Origin: Ramlibacter sp. WS9
Lineage (GTDB): Bacteria > Pseudomonadota > Gammaproteobacteria > Burkholderiales > Burkholderiaceae_C
Assembly (NCBI RefSeq): GCF_003797765.1
Contig: NZ_RKMB01000002.1
Span: 62,001-126,000, forward strand
DNA length: 64,000 bases
Reading direction: 5' to 3'
Positions 27,176 to 35,011 of the stretch are shown in pieces. A program made the translations under genes and the position numbers. The notes beneath the pieces are model-generated. The model made no database searches, had not been told where the DNA came from, and saw nothing but the letters and a program-made list of their open reading frames with translations. The number at the start of each line of letters is the position of its first letter. Within the stretch, counting starts at the first letter, position 1.

Positions 27176-29268
27176 GCGTCCTCCCCAAGCTCGAAATGCC
27201 GCGCCTGGGTCTCGCGTCGTTCCGGCGCCGGATCCTGTTTCGCGGCGTGTTCCTGCTTCTGGCGACCGCCACCATCGCGCTCGCCCTGGTGCTGCTCAAG
27301 GAAGAAAAAGAGCGCAGCTACCAGAACTACCGGCAGAACTTCGGCCGCACGCAGGCCGAGGTGCTGGCGCGGCTGCGGCATCCGGCCGGCCTGCTGGCGC
27401 TGCTCAACCCCCGGGTGCAGGACGACGTCACGCCGCTGCGGCCGCTGATGCTGCCCTATGGCGCGCTCGATTTCGACGACCAGAACAAGGCGCAGCAGGC
27501 GGTGGAGATGGCTGGCTGCTCAGTGCGTTATCCGGACGACAGCTCGATCTGCGTGGCGATCGGCAACAACCCCTACGCGGGCGGTTTCATCTATCTGGTG
27601 GGCCGCTTCGCCGCCGGCGAGCTGGTGCCGCGCGAGCGCGGCGCGCTGGATCTGGACACGGTGCATCGCGCGGCAGTGAGCCTGAACATTCGCGGCCAGA
27701 CGATCAAATGGGTCGCGCCCTTCGAGGCGCTGTCCGATCCCGGTGCGGCGCTCGCGCGCGGCCGCCTCACCGGCTTCGAGGACACCGGCGAACCCACGCT
27801 GGCCAGCGGTGCTCGGCCGGTGCGCGATTTTCGCGGGTGGCTGTGGCAGAGCGGGCGCTGCATCGATGCCGATGCGACGCCACCCGCGTGCCCACGGCGC
27901 GCGTTCTTTTCGATCCGCCTGCCGGTGGAGGCCTTCCGCGAAGCCCTCTTCGCCGGCCCGCGCCCGGTGTGGCCGCCGGCCGACCTGGACACCATCCGCG
28001 TGCACATGCAGATGTTCGCGCCCGGCAGCGACAAGCCGCTGTTCGACAGCAACGCGGCCGGCGCGGTGCCGCCGCCTTCGCTGGACGATTTACGCAAGGC
28101 GCTATTGCCCGGCGAGACCCTCACGGTGCGGAAGGCGCAAGACGCGAAGCAGGCGCCGCTGGTGCTCAAGGGCGAGGAGGAAGCCGAACTCACATCGCCG
28201 CTCATCGCTCGCCTGATCCGCCAACTGCCGGTGGAAGGCGCGAGCCTGCCGCCGCCCGCACGCGAGATCGTCACCACGCCCGTCGGCCGCTACGAGGTAA
28301 CGCTGGAAGGCGATGCGCGCGGCATCGAGCGCGGCTTGAGCGCCGTTGCGACGCGTGTGTCCTGGTACGTCGCCGCGATGCTGGCGGCCATCGCACTGGC
28401 GTGGCTGCTGATCGAAGTGGGCCTGATCCGCCGCATCGCGGTCCTCACGAAGCGCGCCGCTGCTGTCTCGTACAACGTGCAGGACGCGCGGGCCGACCAG
28501 CGCATCGGCCGTATCGACCTGTCGGACCTGCGCGGCTCGGACGAGCTCGGCATCCTGGCCGGCAGCCTGGCCGACCTGCTGCAGCGGGTGAAGGACGACG
28601 TGCAGCGCGAAGAGCTGCGCGCGCAGCAGGAGCGCGACATGCTGCAGGCCGTGGGCCATGAAATTCTCTCGCCGCTGCAGTCGCTGATGGTGCTGCATCC
28701 GCAGCCCGGCGACGCGGGCCACCGCTACGTGCAGCGCATGCAGCAGGCCGTCAAGGTGCTGTACGGACAGGCATCGCCCACCGAGGCGTTGCAGGCCGCG
28801 CACCTGGAAGTGGGCACCATCGACCTGGACGAGTTCCTGCATCACGTCGCGAGCAATGCGCACTTTGCGGGCATCGACAACGTGCGCTACGAGCGCAGGG
28901 GCGAACCGGTGATCGTGCGTGCCGACGAGTTCTCGCTGGAGGATGTGGTGACGCATGTGCTTCGCAACGCCGACCGGCATCGCCATGCCGGCACGGCGAT
29001 CACGATGTCGCTGTCCATGGACGCACCTGGGTTGGCCACCGTGACCATCCACAACCAGGGCGCGCCGATTGCGGAACCGCTGCTGGAGCGCGTGTTCGAA
29101 TACGGCGTGTCGGGCGCGGGTGCAGGCGCTGAGGCGCCGTCCACTGGCCAGCGCGGCCAAGGCCTCTTCGTCGCGCGTACCTACATGAACAAGATGGGTG
29201 GGACGATAGAGGCGTGCAACGAGCCCGGCGGCGTCAACCTGGTCCTAAACCTGCAGCTGGCCCCGTGA
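27172..29268 (+). CDS. Membrane sensor histidine kinase
   Basis: A 698-residue kinase starting at a GTG that overlaps the response regulator stop. Membrane segments lie near residues 22-43 and 395-417 and enclose a large periplasmic sensor region of about 350 residues with four cysteines (MAGCSVRYP, SSICVAIG, SGRCID, PPACPRR). A HAMP-like linker (about 420-475) follows. The phospho-acceptor is H496 in AVGHEILSPLQSLMVLHP. The ATPase domain spans about 585-695, with N599 in HVLRNADRHR and the G box GQRGQGLFVARTYMNKMGG. The dimerisation domain is short and the E-I-L-S after the His differs from the common E-L-R-N. No sensor family is recognised. Confidence 0.88.
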   Translation: MSVLPKLEMPRLGLASFRRRILFRGVFLLLATATIALALVLLKEEKERSYQNYRQNFGRTQAEVLARLRHPAGLLALLNPRVQDDVTPLRPLMLPYGALDFDDQNKAQQAVEMAGCSVRYPDDSSICVAIGNNPYAGGFIYLVGRFAAGELVPRERGALDLDTVHRAAVSLNIRGQTIKWVAPFEALSDPGAALARGRLTGFEDTGEPTLASGARPVRDFRGWLWQSGRCIDADATPPACPRRAFFSIRLPVEAFREALFAGPRPVWPPADLDTIRVHMQMFAPGSDKPLFDSNAAGAVPPPSLDDLRKALLPGETLTVRKAQDAKQAPLVLKGEEEAELTSPLIARLIRQLPVEGASLPPPAREIVTTPVGRYEVTLEGDARGIERGLSAVATRVSWYVAAMLAAIALAWLLIEVGLIRRIAVLTKRAAAVSYNVQDARADQRIGRIDLSDLRGSDELGILAGSLADLLQRVKDDVQREELRAQQERDMLQAVGHEILSPLQSLMVLHPQPGDAGHRYVQRMQQAVKVLYGQASPTEALQAAHLEVGTIDLDEFLHHVASNAHFAGIDNVRYERRGEPVIVRADEFSLEDVVTHVLRNADRHRHAGTAITMSLSMDAPGLATVTIHNQGAPIAEPLLERVFEYGVSGAGAGAEAPSTGQRGQGLFVARTYMNKMGGTIEACNEPGGVNLVLNLQLAP

Positions 29269-29291
29269 CCTTCCTGTATCAAGGCTGAACC

Positions 29292-30593
29292 ATGTCCAAT
29301 CTCATCGTCCACGGCGGCAAGCCGCTTTCCGGCCGGATCATCCCGTCGGCCAACAAGAACGCGGTGCTGCCCGTCTTGTGCGCGACGCTGCTCACCGTGG
29401 AGCCCCTGCGCCTGCACGGCATCCCCGACATCACCGATGTCCGCAAGATCCTGGACATCTTCCGCTCGCTCGGCAGCGAGGTGCGCTGGGACCAGGCGGC
29501 GGGCACCCTTGACCTGAACCATCGCGACTCCGCGTTCGACCCGGCGCAACACCGGCTGCCAGAAGAGATGCGCTCGTCCATCATGCTGGTGCCGCCGCTG
29601 CTGGCGCGGTTCGGCGTGGCGCGGCTGGAGGACAACGTGAAGGGCTGCACGCTCGGGATGCGCGAGATCGACCCGCACATCGAGGTGTTCCGGCGCTTCG
29701 GCGGCGAGGTCGAGCGCGCCGCCGGGTCGCTGCTGCTGCGGCGCACCGGCCCGCTGCGGCCCACCGACCACTGGCTCGACTACGCATCGGTCACCACTAC
29801 CGAGAACTTCGTTCTGTGCGCCGCCGCCGCAAGCGGAACCTCGACGCTGACCAACGCGGCGTCGGAGCCGCACGTCCAGGAATTCTGCCGCTTCATGGCG
29901 ATGATCGGCGTGCGGATCGAAGGCACAGGCACCTCGCGCGTGACGGTGCACGGCGGCACACCGCTGCGCGGCGGCGAGTTCACGTTCGACGAGGACTTCC
30001 ACGAGATCGCGACTTTCCTGGCGCTGGGGGCCATCACCGGCGGCGACGTCACCGTGCGCAACACGGCGCCCGGCAACTTCCCGCTGATCGACCGCACGTT
30101 CGCAAAGTTCGGCGTGCAGATCGTGCACGAAAACGGCTGGTCGCGGTCCAGCCGCCCGGGGGCGCTTCAAGTGCAGGCGCCGTTCACCAGCAACGTGCTG
30201 ACAAAGATCGAAGCCGCGCCTTGGCCCTACGTGCCGGTGGACCTGCTGCCGATCTTCATCGCGCTCGGGGCACGCGCGCAAGGCAATGCGATGTTCTGGA
30301 ACAAGGTCTACGACGGCGCGCTCGGCTGGACCGGCGAGCTGTCGAAGTTCGGCGCGCATGTGTTCTCGGCCGACCCGCACCGCATCATTACTTTCGGCGG
30401 CGGCACGCTGACGCCGGCGGTCGTGGAAAGCCCGTACATCATCCGCGTCGCCATCGCGCTCTTCATGATGGCGGCCAGCATCGAGGGCCGCTCCGAAATC
30501 CGCAACGCCACGCCGATCCGGCGCGCCCATCCGCGCTTCGTGGAGAACCTGCGCAGCCTGGGCGCGGACGTGGAGTGGACGAGCGAGGAATGA
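29292..30593 (+). CDS. MurA-like UDP-GlcNAc enolpyruvyl transferase paralogue
   Basis: A 433-residue member of the EPSP synthase/MurA family. Catalytic residues map well onto Escherichia coli MurA: K22 and N23 in SANKNAVLP, Cys119 in KGCTLG (C115), R124 in MREID (R120), D317 in PVDLLP (D305), R385 (R371) and R411 (R397). But the active-loop signature GARPVDLH reads GMREIDPH, and PTDMQAQ reads PVDLLPI. It is therefore a divergent paralogue rather than a typical housekeeping MurA, which in Burkholderiales normally lies near the his operon. It follows a two-component system by 23 bases and may be co-transcribed with it. It may transfer enolpyruvate to a different UDP-sugar or act as a stress-induced MurA. 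Confidence 0.83.
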   Translation: MSNLIVHGGKPLSGRIIPSANKNAVLPVLCATLLTVEPLRLHGIPDITDVRKILDIFRSLGSEVRWDQAAGTLDLNHRDSAFDPAQHRLPEEMRSSIMLVPPLLARFGVARLEDNVKGCTLGMREIDPHIEVFRRFGGEVERAAGSLLLRRTGPLRPTDHWLDYASVTTTENFVLCAAAASGTSTLTNAASEPHVQEFCRFMAMIGVRIEGTGTSRVTVHGGTPLRGGEFTFDEDFHEIATFLALGAITGGDVTVRNTAPGNFPLIDRTFAKFGVQIVHENGWSRSSRPGALQVQAPFTSNVLTKIEAAPWPYVPVDLLPIFIALGARAQGNAMFWNKVYDGALGWTGELSKFGAHVFSADPHRIITFGGGTLTPAVVESPYIIRVAIALFMMAASIEGRSEIRNATPIRRAHPRFVENLRSLGADVEWTSEE

Positions 30594-30650
30594 AGGCTCC
30601 ATCCCACGGAGCATTCGAGTCGCGACGGGGCGCGCGCCCGCGCCATCGCG

Positions 30651-31958
30651 TTACCGGAGTGAGAACGGGTTGCGCCGCTTGGGGCGCCCGGATCGCAAAT
30701 GGTCCTTCGGCGAGAACTGCTGTCGTTCTTCTTTCTTCTCGCCGGAGTCGAGCCAACCCTGCAGCGTCTTCATGTCGGCGCCGCTCACGCCGCATGATCT
30801 GAAATGGTCCCGCCATCCGTTGACGATACCGATGAGCCGAACGACTTCTTCCGCGGCGGCGGGAGGCGGCAGCCCGAAGTCTTCGCACATCGTCATTGCG
30901 TTGGCGAGCGACGACTCTGAACCGAGGGCTCCGCACTTGAACTGTTGGTGCCCCTGGCCGGACATCGCAGGGAGCACGTCGTAGGCCGGCGCGAGTTGCA
31001 TGCGCCCGTGCTTCCAGGGATCGGCGACCAACAGGGCGTGGTTCTTCTCGTGATCGTCGGTGTTTTCCACCAGGATGTTGAACACCATGCGCCGAAACAG
31101 CTCCACGCCATCGCGATCCGTGACGCCCGGCGCCCCCAGCCGCCGCAGCAGCTGCGCGAGTTCCGGATAGCCGAACTCCGCGGGCTCGACGTTCGCGGCA
31201 CGCAATGCCGTCCCGGCGGACAGCGCGTGGAGCCGGCCCTTGCCATCGGCCGCGCGGTCGAATCTGCGGATCGCGATGGCGTGCCCGTCGACAAGCCTGA
31301 TGGGCTGCGTCCGCGCGACGTCGATCCCTGCCTTCGCCGCCATCGTCATGGTGGCATGCTCGAGCAGCGACGTATCGACGTTCGAGCCCTGCGAGTTGAA
31401 CTTGAGGATCCACTCGATTCCATCGATCTGGACGAGCGCTTTCGGCTTGACCCCACCGAGGGTTCCGCCGCCGTGGAGCACTTGCGCCTCGGCCTTGGAA
31501 ACGGATTGGCCTTCCTCGATCTTTGCGGCGACTTCGCTGATCTTCTGGGCCTTGTCGATCGTAGGCAACGGGCCGAGAGGGGCCGGCTCGTACCGGGTCG
31601 CCGAGGTGGAAACGCCGAGGGCGCCAAAGCGATCGTCGCCGGCAAAGTAGAGGAACTCCATCAGCGAGTTCCTGCCGGGGTTGATGACCCATTCGATGAC
31701 GCGCTCGCCCCACCTGTCCGGGCGCGCATCGTCGATGGCACCGACAGCCACCGGCTGACCGCCTTGCTGGCGGGATGGCGGAAGAAACAGCTGGTCCCTC
31801 AGCGGCAGGTCTTCGCTGAGGGCGAACCCGGAGTTCATCCACCCGTCCGCGTAACGCAGTGCGATGCCGGGACCGGTCGCGGACTTCGTCAGCACGCCGA
31901 CGTGGATCGGGCTTGCCCGGTCGGCGACGAACCACAGGTGCAATTCCCGGAAGTTCAT
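30651..31958 (-). CDS. hipA: HipA-family kinase toxin, module 2
   Basis: A 435-residue HipA-type kinase. The glycine-rich loop is GGGTLGGVKPKALVQ (about 163-177), the ATP lysine lies in WILKFN (K186), the catalytic motif is NTDDHEKNHALL (D302, N306), and the metal Asp is in APAYDVLPA (D327). All active-site residues are present. The start at 31958 forms an ATGA overlap with hipB; an open frame upstream is only the shadow of the antitoxin gene. A basic C-terminal tail (PKRRNPFSLR) extends about 20 residues beyond module 1. The two HipA proteins share long blocks (LRYADGW, ALSEDLPLRD, DARPDRWGERVIEW) and are clear paralogues. Confidence 0.9.
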   Translation of the reverse strand: MNFRELHLWFVADRASPIHVGVLTKSATGPGIALRYADGWMNSGFALSEDLPLRDQLFLPPSRQQGGQPVAVGAIDDARPDRWGERVIEWVINPGRNSLMEFLYFAGDDRFGALGVSTSATRYEPAPLGPLPTIDKAQKISEVAAKIEEGQSVSKAEAQVLHGGGTLGGVKPKALVQIDGIEWILKFNSQGSNVDTSLLEHATMTMAAKAGIDVARTQPIRLVDGHAIAIRRFDRAADGKGRLHALSAGTALRAANVEPAEFGYPELAQLLRRLGAPGVTDRDGVELFRRMVFNILVENTDDHEKNHALLVADPWKHGRMQLAPAYDVLPAMSGQGHQQFKCGALGSESSLANAMTMCEDFGLPPPAAAEEVVRLIGIVNGWRDHFRSCGVSGADMKTLQGWLDSGEKKEERQQFSPKDHLRSGRPKRRNPFSLR

Positions 31959-32329
31959 GCCGAATCCTTGGGCTTGCGCTTGTTCAGTTCGCGCCTGGCG
32001 GCCTGTGTGGCGCGCTGCCGGCCCAGGTCCATTGCCTGCTGCACGCTCATCTCGATCGCACCGCGGTCGTGCTCCGGGGCCGCGAGAGTGCCCAGTTCGC
32101 CATCGCGGCCGATCAGCCACAGAGCGGACGCGACGATGCCGACGCTGATGCCCGGATCGCCCGCTTCAAGCTTCATCAGCGTCGGCACGGAGATGCCGAC
32201 GCGTTTGGCCCATACCTTCAGGGATTCACCACGGCGCAGCCGAGCCACGGCCAAGTCGGCGCCGAGGTCTCGGATTGCCGTGGTGGAGCTGATGGGCAAT
32301 TGCCGAAGGGCGCGCGACTGGATTGGCAT
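31955..32329 (-). CDS. hipB: HipB-like XRE antitoxin, module 2
   Basis: A 124-residue Cro/C1-type protein. The helix-turn-helix lies in LGADLAVARLRRGESLKVWA and GISVPTLMKLEAGDP, followed by VGIVASALWLIGRD. The long basic C-terminal tail (RQRATQAARRELNKRKPKDS) could reach the kinase partner or DNA. It ends in a 4-base overlap with hipA. The ATG sits seven bases after a good -10 box and lacks a ribosome site. A palindrome spans that promoter, the expected target for autorepression by this protein. It is homologous to the HipB at 7079-7411. Confidence 0.87.
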   Translation of the reverse strand: MPIQSRALRQLPISSTTAIRDLGADLAVARLRRGESLKVWAKRVGISVPTLMKLEAGDPGISVGIVASALWLIGRDGELGTLAAPEHDRGAIEMSVQQAMDLGRQRATQAARRELNKRKPKDSA

Positions 32330-32333
32330 TAAG

Positions 32334-32370
32334 TAGATTTTAATAAAAATTCATTTTGTGTGCAAATCTA
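32334..32370 (-). promoter_or_regulatory. Leaderless promoter and operator of hipBA module 2
   Basis: On the minus strand TTGCAC (32365-32360) and TAAAAT (32342-32337) are 17 bases apart, a near-consensus sigma-70 promoter. Only seven bases then precede the ATG at 32329. Inverted arms TAGATTT and AAATCTA (32364-32370 and 32334-32340) overlap the -35 and -10 boxes, as expected for an autorepressor site. The surrounding 60 bases are AT-rich. No Shine-Dalgarno sequence is present. Confidence 0.68.
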
Positions 32371-32479
32371 ATTTATTTGGACGCCAACTTCCAGCGCCTC
32401 CCGAAACTCAGGCTGCGCGCCGCGCGAGGTATCGCTCGCGGCGGATTTCGGTCAAACTGCGGCCCCAAAGGAGGTGCAC

Positions 32480-33952
32480 ATGGGCAATCCCTCGGGCGTG
32501 GAATACGCCAAGGTCGACGCGAGCTACTTCACACGGCGCGGGCTGCGGCGCTACGCGGGCGTCTGGTCGCTCTGGGCGCTGGGCGTGGGCGCCGTGATCT
32601 CCGGCCATTTCTCCGGATGGAACCTGGGGCTGGCGAACGGTTGGGGCAGCATGCTGCTGGCCACCATCGTCATCGCCGTCATGTACCTGGGCCTGACGTT
32701 CTCGCTGGCGGAGATGTCGCCCGCGCTGCCGCATACCGGCGGCGCCTATTCCTTCGCGCGCACGGCGATGGGCCCCTGGGGCGGCTTTCTCACGGGACTT
32801 GCCGAGAACGTGGAGTACGTGCTGACGCCCGCCGTCATCGTCTACTTCATCGGCAGCTACATGGGTGGCATCTTCGGCACGCCCGCGGCCTGGCAGCCCG
32901 TGTGGTGGGTCGCGTTCTACCTGGTGTTCGTGTGCCTGAACATCGTCGGCGTGGAGCTCTCGTTCAAGGTGACGCTGGTGGTGACGCTGCTCGCCCTCGC
33001 GTGCCTGGTGGTGTTCTGGGTCAGCGCGCTCCCGGCCGCCGATTTCAGCCGCTGGGCGCTCAACGTCGGCCCGGGTGGGGTGGCCTTGCCGGAAGGCAAC
33101 GGGCCCTTCCTGCCACTGGGACTGGGCGGGGTGCTGGCGGCGATGCCTTTTGCCGTCTGGTTGTTCCTCGCCATCGAGCAGCTCCCGCTGGCTGCCGAGG
33201 AATCGGTGGACCCGCGCCGCGACATGCCGATCGGCATCCTTGCGGGCATGGGCACCTTGTTGGTGTCGGCCTTCCTCGTCCTGTGGCTCAACCCGTCGCT
33301 GCCCAACATCGGATCGCACGCACTCGCAAAGTCGGGCGAGCCGCTGCTCGACGGCTTCAAGGCGATTTACGGCGCAGGCGTTGCGAAGGCGCTGGCGCTG
33401 GTGGCGGTGTTGGGGCTCATCGCGAGTTTCCACACCATCATCTTCGCCAAGGGCCGGCAGATCTATTCGCTCAGCCGCGCGGGCTACTTTCCGTCCGTGC
33501 TTTCAGTCACGCACTCCAGCCGCAAGACACCGCACCTCGCGATGACCGTGGGCGCGCTGATGGCGCTGGCCGTGATGTTCGCGCTGTGGCTCACGCTGGG
33601 CGCGGAACGCGGCGCCGCGGTGATCGGCGGCATCCTGTTGAACATGGCCGTGTTCGGCGCGATGTTCTCGTACCTGATGCAGGCGCTGGCGTTCATCCTG
33701 CTGCGGCGCCGTTTGCCGAAGCTCGATCGGCCCTACCGCAGCCCGCTGGGCGTGCCGGGTGCCGTCCTCACCATCGCCATCGCATTGGTCACGCTCTGGT
33801 TCCAGTTGAACGACCCGGTCTATCGCACCGGCGTGCTGTGGGTAGGCCTGTGGTTCGCCATCGGCGTGGCCTACTTCGCTTTGTGGGGGCGCCGCCGCCT
33901 CATCCTCTCACCGGAGGAAGAGTTCGCGATGAACGCCCGGTCGCCGGCTTAG
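32480..33952 (+). CDS. APC family permease, ethanolamine permease-like
   Basis: A 490-residue transporter with about twelve membrane segments. It follows the ethanolamine-permease branch of the amino acid-polyamine-cation superfamily: VGAVISGHFSGWNLGLANGW in segment 1, MYLGLTFSLAEMSPALPHTG in segment 2, and SLSRAGYFPSVLSVTHSSRK in the loop before segment 9. The ATG at 32480 follows AAAGGAGG with six bases between; the GTG at 32474 lies within that site. No ethanolamine ammonia-lyase or regulator genes are near, so the substrate may be ethanolamine or an amino acid. It is divergent from the hipBA module across 150 bases. Confidence 0.82.
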   Translation: MGNPSGVEYAKVDASYFTRRGLRRYAGVWSLWALGVGAVISGHFSGWNLGLANGWGSMLLATIVIAVMYLGLTFSLAEMSPALPHTGGAYSFARTAMGPWGGFLTGLAENVEYVLTPAVIVYFIGSYMGGIFGTPAAWQPVWWVAFYLVFVCLNIVGVELSFKVTLVVTLLALACLVVFWVSALPAADFSRWALNVGPGGVALPEGNGPFLPLGLGGVLAAMPFAVWLFLAIEQLPLAAEESVDPRRDMPIGILAGMGTLLVSAFLVLWLNPSLPNIGSHALAKSGEPLLDGFKAIYGAGVAKALALVAVLGLIASFHTIIFAKGRQIYSLSRAGYFPSVLSVTHSSRKTPHLAMTVGALMALAVMFALWLTLGAERGAAVIGGILLNMAVFGAMFSYLMQALAFILLRRRLPKLDRPYRSPLGVPGAVLTIAIALVTLWFQLNDPVYRTGVLWVGLWFAIGVAYFALWGRRRLILSPEEEFAMNARSPA

Positions 33953-33955
33953 GGA

Positions 33956-33977
33956 CGGCCGGGATTAGTTCCGGTCG
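33956..33977. terminator. Hairpin between converging permease and small secreted gene
   Basis: CGGCCGG pairs with CCGGTCG (one G-T pair) around an 8-base loop that holds the stop codon of the minus-strand gene. It begins four bases after the permease stop. No T-run follows, so the function as a shared terminator is tentative. The layout matches the hairpin at 4949-4971. Confidence 0.35.
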
Positions 33978-34294
33978 GCCTTTGCCACGCGCATCGGCTT
34001 GGCCGGCGCGGTGGTGTTGCCCATCGCGGTCGTGCCGGCGGTGCTGGCGCTGGTCGCAGGTTCGGCCGTCGTGGTGCCTGTGGTGGCGGCAGCCGCGGTG
34101 TTGGCGCTGCCTTGCGTGCCGCAAGCCGTCTTGGAAGGGTTGGCGCTCATGTTGCCGCCCTTCATGGCGTTGCCCGTGGCCGTGCAGTTGTTGCCTGCGG
34201 TGGAACTGGGCGGGTCGGCCTGTGCCATGGCGAAGCCGCTGGCGGCGAGGGCGGCGGCAGCGATCAGCGTGCCGAGGGTGGTCTTTGTCTTCAT
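33965..34294 (-). CDS. Small secreted Ala/Thr-rich hypothetical protein
   Basis: A 109-residue protein with a signal peptide (MKTKTTLGTLIAAAALAASG, cleaved after AMA). It starts at an ATG after AAGGAGACCCC; the frame extends upstream to 34453 but without a ribosome site. The mature part is low-complexity: two cysteines (NNCTATG, KTACGTQG) and then a run rich in Ala and Thr (ANTAAAATTGTTTAEPATSA). It ends with a basic KPMRVAKADRN. It is probably disordered in the periplasm. I recognise no family. Confidence 0.62.
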   Translation of the reverse strand: MKTKTTLGTLIAAAALAASGFAMAQADPPSSTAGNNCTATGNAMKGGNMSANPSKTACGTQGSANTAAAATTGTTTAEPATSASTAGTTAMGNTTAPAKPMRVAKADRN

Positions 34295-34522
34295 GGGGTC
34301 TCCTTGTGTTGACCCACCAGACCGTAGGGCCCCACGGTCGAGCCCGGCGTGCGAACTCGGCGGTACCAGCCGTAGGCCAGGCGGCCCTCCGGTGCAGCGC
34401 GGCGTCCTACGCTTGGCGCGGTGCTCCTGTATTTGGGCCGATACAGTACTCATGCCGTACTCATGGCATGTACCTGTGCCGCAGGCGCCGATGGCCTTAC
34501 GCTCGAGGCAGGAGGTCTACCC

Positions 34523-35011
34523 GTGCCACACGCCCCATCCCGCCAGGACGCCCTGGACAGCATCATCCGCCGCCTCGGCCACTCGTTCGAGGGCGAGATC
34601 CGCATCGGCGGCAACTATGTGTCCGTGGTTCACGAAGGCCACACCGCCTGGGTCAGCGGCCAGGTGCCGCGCGTGGGAGATAGCGTCGTCGTCACCGGGC
34701 GCGTCGGCCGCGATGTCACGCTGGCGCAGGCGCGTCATGCCGCCGAGATTTGCACGGTGCGCGCGCTGCTATTGCTGAGGCAATCGCTGGGCAGCCTGGA
34801 TGCGGTGAGCCGAGTCCTGCGCGTGGGCGTGTTCACCCAATGCGAGGCCGACTTCACCCAATTGAGTGAAGTGGCCGATGCGGCCTCCGACCTGTTGCAC
34901 GCCGTGTTCGGCGAAGCGGGCCGGCATGCCCGCACCTCCGTGGGCGTTTACCAGTTGCCCAAGAATGCGTCGGTGGAACTGGAGATGACGGTGGCGACCG
35001 CAGACCGCTAA
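34523..35011 (+). CDS. RidA/YjgF family protein
   Basis: A 162-residue protein starting at GTG, seven bases after AGGAGG. The frame reaches back to 34421 but without a ribosome site. The RidA-like fold is visible in HTAWVSGQVPRVGDSVVVTG, ARHAAEICTVRALLLLRQSL, and VGVFTQCEADFTQLSEVADA near the C-terminus. It lacks the CxxR-type Arg arrangement I would expect of a true imine deaminase (RidA Arg105), so it probably belongs to another Rid subfamily. It stands alone; the 228-base gap upstream contains a direct repeat GTACTCATG (34446-34454 and 34457-34465). Its stop overlaps the stop of the converging next gene. Confidence 0.7.
   Translation: MPHAPSRQDALDSIIRRLGHSFEGEIRIGGNYVSVVHEGHTAWVSGQVPRVGDSVVVTGRVGRDVTLAQARHAAEICTVRALLLLRQSLGSLDAVSRVLRVGVFTQCEADFTQLSEVADAASDLLHAVFGEAGRHARTSVGVYQLPKNASVELEMTVATADR

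Noticed and set aside
32474-32479. GTG start for the permease
   Set aside because: That GTG is part of the AAAGGAGGTG ribosome site itself; ATG 32480 has correct spacing.
34427-34446. CTGTAT and ATACAG arms resembling a LexA box
   Set aside because: LexA sites of the Escherichia coli type need CTG-N10-CAG; here the spacing is CTG-N14-CAG, and the downstream gene is not an SOS gene.
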